Shown piece by piece: positions 22,036-25,841 of a stretch of 25,841 nt of DNA (positions are counted from its first letter, which is position 1; each line of letters starts with the position of its first letter). The position numbers and the translations under genes were made by a program. Under the pieces are notes generated by a model. It had not been told where the DNA came from, made no database searches, and saw nothing but the letters and a program-made list of their open reading frames with translations. The stretch is from positions 1-25,841 of the IMG/VR virus record IMGVR_UViG_3300023179_000457. One strand, given 5' to 3'. The stretch is from a virus.

Positions 22036-24801
22036 ATGGCAGATTTAAATTTTACAACTTCTGCTAATAATATTATTGCCCAAGTAGTGCAACCAGAAAT
22101 AGTTGCAGATGCTAATAATCCCAATATAGTAGCATCTGTTAGTACAGGCAATATTGAAGTTACTAGTACCCAAGTAGTACAGTCAGGAATAATTGGAGAT
22201 GTTAGTAATCCCAATATAGTAGCATCTGTTAGTACAGGCAATATAGAAGTTACTAGTGCCATTGGCAAAGAAAAAGAATTATCGGTTAATACTATAAATT
22301 TAGGGGAAGAAAATATCCCCGATCCTATACTGTATTATAGAAAAAATGATATAGCATCTATAATTTTAAGTCAATTATATTTTATTATAGCAAAAAAACT
22401 TCAAGATAATGAAAATCTAAGCATACAGGACACTATAGTAAAATTACTTAATACAAGAATAGAAGAATTAACTGATATTATTGATCAAGTAAGATTAAAC
22501 TTTTCAACAGTATTTCAAGATTTAGTAGATGCTACAGACGATTTTTATGGCTTAGCAAATATTGATGATGATCAAATAGCTAGTATTCAAAAAGTTCTAA
22601 TAGATTATTTGAATGGAATAACTGATAGTTTATATAAAAGTATTGGTAAAAAAATAGAATTAACATTAGTTTCTACTGATACTTCTAAAAAATTATTAAG
22701 TAAAATATCTAACGATAGCTTTATATCATTAGATATAATTACAAAAATCACCGAAAAAAGCTTAATTGAAACAAAAACAATACTAGAACAAAGTACAAAA
22801 TTACTAGAAAAAGTAACTAGTGATATAGTAATTAAACAAGATTTAGTTAATTTATTGATTAATTTAAATAAACTAGATACTGTACAAACTATTAGTAACT
22901 TTTTTAGTATAGTTACTTTTATAAGAGAATTTAGCGATCAACTAGATGCTACAGATGACTTTTATGGCTTAGCAAATATTGATGATGATCAAATAGCTAG
23001 TTTTCAAAAAGTTTTAGTAGATCAAATACTATTAGTAGAACAATTTATTACTCAAGCTAATTTTTTACGATCTTTTAGTGATAGTTTGACTTCAGTTATT
23101 GAGTTAAATAGTAAGCTATATGACAAAAACAATTTAGATCAAATCAATACCAGTGAATTAATTACTAAAATTATTGATTATCAAAGAATCTTAATTGAAA
23201 CAAAAACAATACTAGAACAAAGTACAAAATTACTAGAAAAAGTAACTAGTGATATAGTAATTAAACAAGATTTAGTTAATTTATTGATTAATTTAAATAA
23301 ACTAGATACTGTACAAACTATTAGTAACTTTTTTAGTATAGTTACTTTTATAAGAGAATTTAGCGATCAACTAGATGCTACAGATGACTTTTATGGCTTA
23401 GCAAATATTGATGATGATCAAATAGCTAGTTTTCAAAAAGTTTTAGTAGATCAAATACTATTAGTAGAACAATTTATTACTCAAGCTAATTTTTTACGAT
23501 CTTTTAGTGATAGTTTGACTTCAGTTATTGAGTTAAATAGTAAGCTATATGACAAAAACAATTTAGATCAAATCAATACCAGTGAATTAATTACTAAAAT
23601 TATTGATTATCAAAGAATCTTAATTGAAACAAAAACAATACTAGAACAAAGTACAAAATTACTAGAAAAAGTAACTAGTGATATAGTAATTAAACAAGAT
23701 TTAGTTAATTTATTGATTAATTTAAATAAACTAGATACTGTACAAACTATTAGTAACTTTTCTAGTATAGTTACTTTTATAAGAGAATTTAGCGATCAAC
23801 TAGATGCTACAGATGACTTTTATGGCTTAGCAAATATTGATGATGATCAAATAGCTAGTTTTCAAAAAGTTTTAGTAGATCAAATACTATTAGTAGAACA
23901 ATTTATTACTCAAGCTAATTTTTTACGATCTTTTAGCGATACTATTAATGGTATAACTGAAATTATTAATAAAAATATACAGCTTAGATATAATGATGAA
24001 ATAATTAAAAGTGATTTAGATACTAAATTATTTACTAAAATACTAGTCGACAAAGCTATTAATTTAGAACAATTTACATTTGCTACTGAAAAATATTTTG
24101 AAAATTTAACAGCTATTGATGACAATCAAATAGTTAATTTACAAAAATTATTAATAAATCAAGTAAATATTACGTTAGATACTTTTATTAGCAACATTAA
24201 TAAAGTACTAATTAATCAATTATCTTTGTCAGAAGAAACAATAATAAATGTTAACAAAATACTATCAGATCAAACACAATCAATCTTAGATCAAGCTATA
24301 AAATTATTACAGAAATTATTTAATGATAGTTTAAATTCTGTTAGTGAAGTAAATACTAAACTTTATAATAAAAATAATTTAGATGAAATTAATACTAGTC
24401 AGTTAGCTTCAAAAATTATAGAAAAATCTTCGCAAGATTTATTGACTACTATAGATAGTTATAAATTATTAGCTGTTGAAAAATCTTTATTAGATCAAAC
24501 TCAGTTACAAGAAATAGTATATTTCTTAAAAATTACTACTATTTTCTTCTATGATCAACTAGATGCTACAGATGATTTTTATGGCTTAGCAAATATTGAT
24601 GATGATCAACTAGCTAGTCTTGGTAAGGTGTTGGCAAGTAGTACCTCGGGAGCCACAGATTTTAGTATTCGTCATATAATGCCAAATAAAGTGGATAGTG
24701 TTGCTACCAGTGAGTTAAGATCAGCACATATTCAAGATTATTTTTTAGAAGAGTATGTAGAACATACTCAAAGATATGTAGGAACCATATTAACTATTTA
24801 A
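22036..24801 (+). CDS. Repetitive fibre-like structural protein
   Basis: A 921-residue protein made largely of repeats, probably an elongated fibre or tail decoration; I know similar repetitive proteins next to fibre genes in other phages, but cannot name a family. AAAGGA lies seven bases before ATG. Order: two 30-residue repeats (16-75) containing NPNIVASVSTGNIEVTS; a helical region; a 143-residue unit present 2.7 times (from about 243) nearly identical even in DNA; a diverged region to ~835; a final repeat motif; and a unique C-terminus (FSIRHIMPNKVDSVATSELR...) that may be the anchoring part. The 16-residue motif DATDDFYGLANIDDDQ occurs five times. Inside the unit, shorter sub-repeats of ~20 residues end in S-D or L-D, rich in Ile/Leu/Lys/Asp. 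Arginine is rare and mostly AGA. Length may vary between relatives through repeat number. Confidence 0.7.
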   Translation: MADLNFTTSANNIIAQVVQPEIVADANNPNIVASVSTGNIEVTSTQVVQSGIIGDVSNPNIVASVSTGNIEVTSAIGKEKELSVNTINLGEENIPDPILYYRKNDIASIILSQLYFIIAKKLQDNENLSIQDTIVKLLNTRIEELTDIIDQVRLNFSTVFQDLVDATDDFYGLANIDDDQIASIQKVLIDYLNGITDSLYKSIGKKIELTLVSTDTSKKLLSKISNDSFISLDIITKITEKSLIETKTILEQSTKLLEKVTSDIVIKQDLVNLLINLNKLDTVQTISNFFSIVTFIREFSDQLDATDDFYGLANIDDDQIASFQKVLVDQILLVEQFITQANFLRSFSDSLTSVIELNSKLYDKNNLDQINTSELITKIIDYQRILIETKTILEQSTKLLEKVTSDIVIKQDLVNLLINLNKLDTVQTISNFFSIVTFIREFSDQLDATDDFYGLANIDDDQIASFQKVLVDQILLVEQFITQANFLRSFSDSLTSVIELNSKLYDKNNLDQINTSELITKIIDYQRILIETKTILEQSTKLLEKVTSDIVIKQDLVNLLINLNKLDTVQTISNFSSIVTFIREFSDQLDATDDFYGLANIDDDQIASFQKVLVDQILLVEQFITQANFLRSFSDTINGITEIINKNIQLRYNDEIIKSDLDTKLFTKILVDKAINLEQFTFATEKYFENLTAIDDNQIVNLQKLLINQVNITLDTFISNINKVLINQLSLSEETIINVNKILSDQTQSILDQAIKLLQKLFNDSLNSVSEVNTKLYNKNNLDEINTSQLASKIIEKSSQDLLTTIDSYKLLAVEKSLLDQTQLQEIVYFLKITTIFFYDQLDATDDFYGLANIDDDQLASLGKVLASSTSGATDFSIRHIMPNKVDSVATSELRSAHIQDYFLEEYVEHTQRYVGTILTI
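22081..22260 (+). repeat. 90-bp tandem direct repeat, two copies
   Basis: Bases 22081-22170 and 22171-22260 are adjacent copies encoding 30 residues each. The 3' halves (from aatcccaatatagtagcatc onward) are nearly identical and the 5' halves differ more (QPEIVADANN against QSGIIGDVSN). The more conserved half encodes NPNIVASVSTGNIEVTS. Confidence 0.9.
22762..23936 (+). repeat. 429-bp tandem direct repeat, about 2.7 copies
   Basis: Copies begin at 22762, 23191 and 23620, each with ttaattgaaac. The first two full copies (429 bp, 143 codons) look identical by eye; the third is cut at about 23936 and differs in at least one base in the shared part (T to C near 23761, Phe to Ser). The unit length is a multiple of three, so the frame is kept. 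Near-identity including silent sites implies recent duplication or ongoing homogenisation by recombination, and the true copy number could differ if the source assembly collapsed or expanded it. Confidence 0.95.
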
Positions 24802-24810
24802 GGATATATT

Positions 24811-25263
24811 ATGTTAATTGATAAAGTGAAAGCAAAAGGTACTGTTCATTTTGTACTTACTGATGAAAACGGTAAAGTTAAAGAGCAGCGAGAAGAAAAT
24901 TTAGTTGTTAATACAGGTTTAGCATATATTGCTAGTCGTATGGTTGGCACAGCTAAAAATGTTATGAGCCATATGGCAGTAGGAACCGGCACAACGGCAG
25001 CTGCCGCTGCAGACAGTGCACTACAAACAGAAAGTGCACGTGTAGCTCTTACTAGCACAACTATTGTAACTACTGTAGCTGCAAACGATGCAGTACAATA
25101 TGTAGCTACATTTAATCCAGGTACAGGAACAGCAGCATTAACAGAAGCTGGCATATTTAATGCTAGTAGTAGTGGTGATTTATTATGCCGCACAGTATTT
25201 CCTGTTATTAACAAAGGTGCACTAGATACACTAACAATTACTTGGAAAGTAACAGTAGCCTAA
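24811..25263 (+). CDS. Small virion protein associated with tail fibres
   Basis: A 150-residue protein with AAGGA overlapping the stop of the repeat-protein gene, nine bases away. The pattern is one I recognise from small structural proteins beside tail fibres in many tailed phages: an N-terminal strand pair (GTVHFVLTDENGKVKEQREE), NLVVNTGLAYIASRM, SHMAVGTGTTAAAAADSALQ, ESARVAL, a YVATFNPGTGTAALTEAGIF segment, then LLCRTVFPVINKGALDTLTI and TWKVTV. The motif 'htavGtGtt....dt.L..E..R' followed by 'eaGif' is the family hallmark. It is all beta with Ala/Thr-rich loops and is likely a subunit of the distal tail or fibre base. Its precise role is not known. Arginine codons here are CGN (CGA, CGT, CGT, CGC), unlike the gene before it, hinting at higher expression or different origin. 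Confidence 0.7.
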   Translation: MLIDKVKAKGTVHFVLTDENGKVKEQREENLVVNTGLAYIASRMVGTAKNVMSHMAVGTGTTAAAAADSALQTESARVALTSTTIVTTVAANDAVQYVATFNPGTGTAALTEAGIFNASSSGDLLCRTVFPVINKGALDTLTITWKVTVA

Positions 25264-25311
25264 CTTAGTATGGCGGCGATTATTTTTGACAGTTAAATAG
25301 GAATAGAATTT

Positions 25312-25841
25312 ATGGCTACAATTACCCTAAGACAAACAAAGGGATCACCGCTTACAAATCAAGAAATTGATAACAATTTTTCAAATCTTAATACTAGTAA
25401 ACTAGAAACTAGTAGTTTAGGCAGCGGTACATTTGGTGTTTCTATTGGCACCGCAGGTGCAACTAACACTACAGTTACTTGGGGTACTTCAACTGGTTTT
25501 ACAGCTAATACGTCTTCTAACTATACGTATGATTTAAAAGTAGGTCCAGCGCTTACTAATCTTGCTGCATTAATGACCACTGCAGGTGCCGGCTTCATTA
25601 AGCGTGGTGCTACAGCAGATACATATGCAATTGATACTAATACGTATCTAACTGGAAACCAGACTATTACGTTGTCAGGTGATGCTACAGGTTCAGGCAC
25701 TACATCAATTGCAGTAACACTAGCTAACAGTGGAGTTACAGCGGGTACTTATACTAAACTAACTGTTGATAGTAAGGGTCGTGTTACTAGTGCTACTACA
25801 CTAGCAAGTAGTGATCTACCTACTTATACAGGCACTATTAC
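25312..25841 (+). CDS. Tail fibre protein, N-terminal part (3' partial)
   Basis: The frame opens at ATG 25312 with AGGA at 25300-25303 and is still open at the window edge (176 codons seen). The start (MATITLRQTKGSPLTNQEID, then NNFSNLNTSKLE) is a very common phage fibre N-terminus, which in other phages attaches the fibre to the virion. Later stretches are classic fibre shaft segments: TITLSGDATGSGTTSIAVTL, ANSGVTAGTYTKLTVDSKGR, VTSATTLASSDLPTYTGTIT. These 'GvtaGtYtkvtVdakGrVtsgttl..sDlP' units usually recur many times before a receptor-binding C-terminal domain, which would lie beyond the window. Neighbouring fibre-associated genes support the call. It should form trimers and bind a host surface receptor. 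Confidence 0.88.
   Translation, partial: MATITLRQTKGSPLTNQEIDNNFSNLNTSKLETSSLGSGTFGVSIGTAGATNTTVTWGTSTGFTANTSSNYTYDLKVGPALTNLAALMTTAGAGFIKRGATADTYAIDTNTYLTGNQTITLSGDATGSGTTSIAVTLANSGVTAGTYTKLTVDSKGRVTSATTLASSDLPTYTGTI

Noticed and set aside
22762-24609. Diversity-generating retroelement target or CRISPR-like array
   Set aside because: No reverse transcriptase or template/variable pair is visible, repeats are long, coding and in frame, and no spacers exist.
24846-25214. 122-codon open frame on the - strand opposite the 150-residue virion protein
   Set aside because: Mirror of a recognised gene; Val/Ala/Thr-rich sequence is what the complement of that gene gives. Same reasoning for the frame at 13359-13727.
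25286-25309. TTGACA with a TAGAAT downstream as a promoter before the last fibre gene
   Set aside because: Spacer is only 12 bases, and no -10 fits at 16-18 bases.
1-25841. tRNA genes, integrase, transposon or attachment site
   Set aside because: No cloverleaf-like sequence, recombinase motif or flanking direct repeat was found by reading; coding density leaves little room.

Overview
The window is a late structural module of a long-tailed, siphovirus-type tailed bacteriophage (Caudoviricetes). Every gene lies on the + strand, genes are tightly packed with short gaps or 1-4 base stop/start overlaps, and the order is the classic one: capsid, connector, neck, tail terminator, tail tube, frameshifted tail chaperone, tape measure, distal tail, hub, central fibre, fibres. 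The DNA is AT-rich. The tetranucleotide CTAG, which is rare in many bacterial genomes, is common here. The two clear promoters are of the bacterial sigma-70 type and Shine-Dalgarno sites are canonical, so the host is a bacterium. I infer a Gram-negative host only weakly and cannot name it.

Head and neck (1-3561): the 3' part of an HK97-fold major capsid protein gene, a pair of hairpins, a head-tail connector, an unusually long 530-residue neck protein whose last ~90 residues look like an ordinary HK97 gp10-type neck protein, and a tail terminator.

Tail shaft (3637-12973): a tail tube protein that seems to hold two tandem tube domains, an intrinsic terminator, a G/GT tail-assembly-chaperone pair joined by a -1 frameshift on GGGAAAC, a second very strong terminator, a consensus promoter, and a 2394-residue tape measure protein that predicts a tail several hundred nm long.

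Tail tip (13021-20818): a distal-tail-like protein, a hub-like protein (probable TTG start), and an 1818-residue lambda gpJ-like central fibre with FN3-like, chitin-binding-like, repeat, DUF1983-like and C-terminal beta-rich parts.

Distal operon (20819-25841): a second promoter sharing its extended -10 with the first, a long leader with an 11-bp inverted repeat, a membrane-anchored leucine-zipper protein, a 220-residue protein with a carbohydrate-binding-like module, a 921-residue repeat protein carrying a nearly perfect 429-bp tandem repeat (about 2.7 copies), a 150-residue structural protein and the start of a tail fibre that runs off the window.

The most unusual parts are the 429-bp repeat expansion, the enlarged neck protein, the split carbohydrate-binding-like domain in the central fibre, the two-promoter partition of the structural genes, and the leucine-zipper membrane protein at the head of the fibre operon. 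No tRNA, integrase, transposon, CRISPR array or reverse transcriptase is seen.
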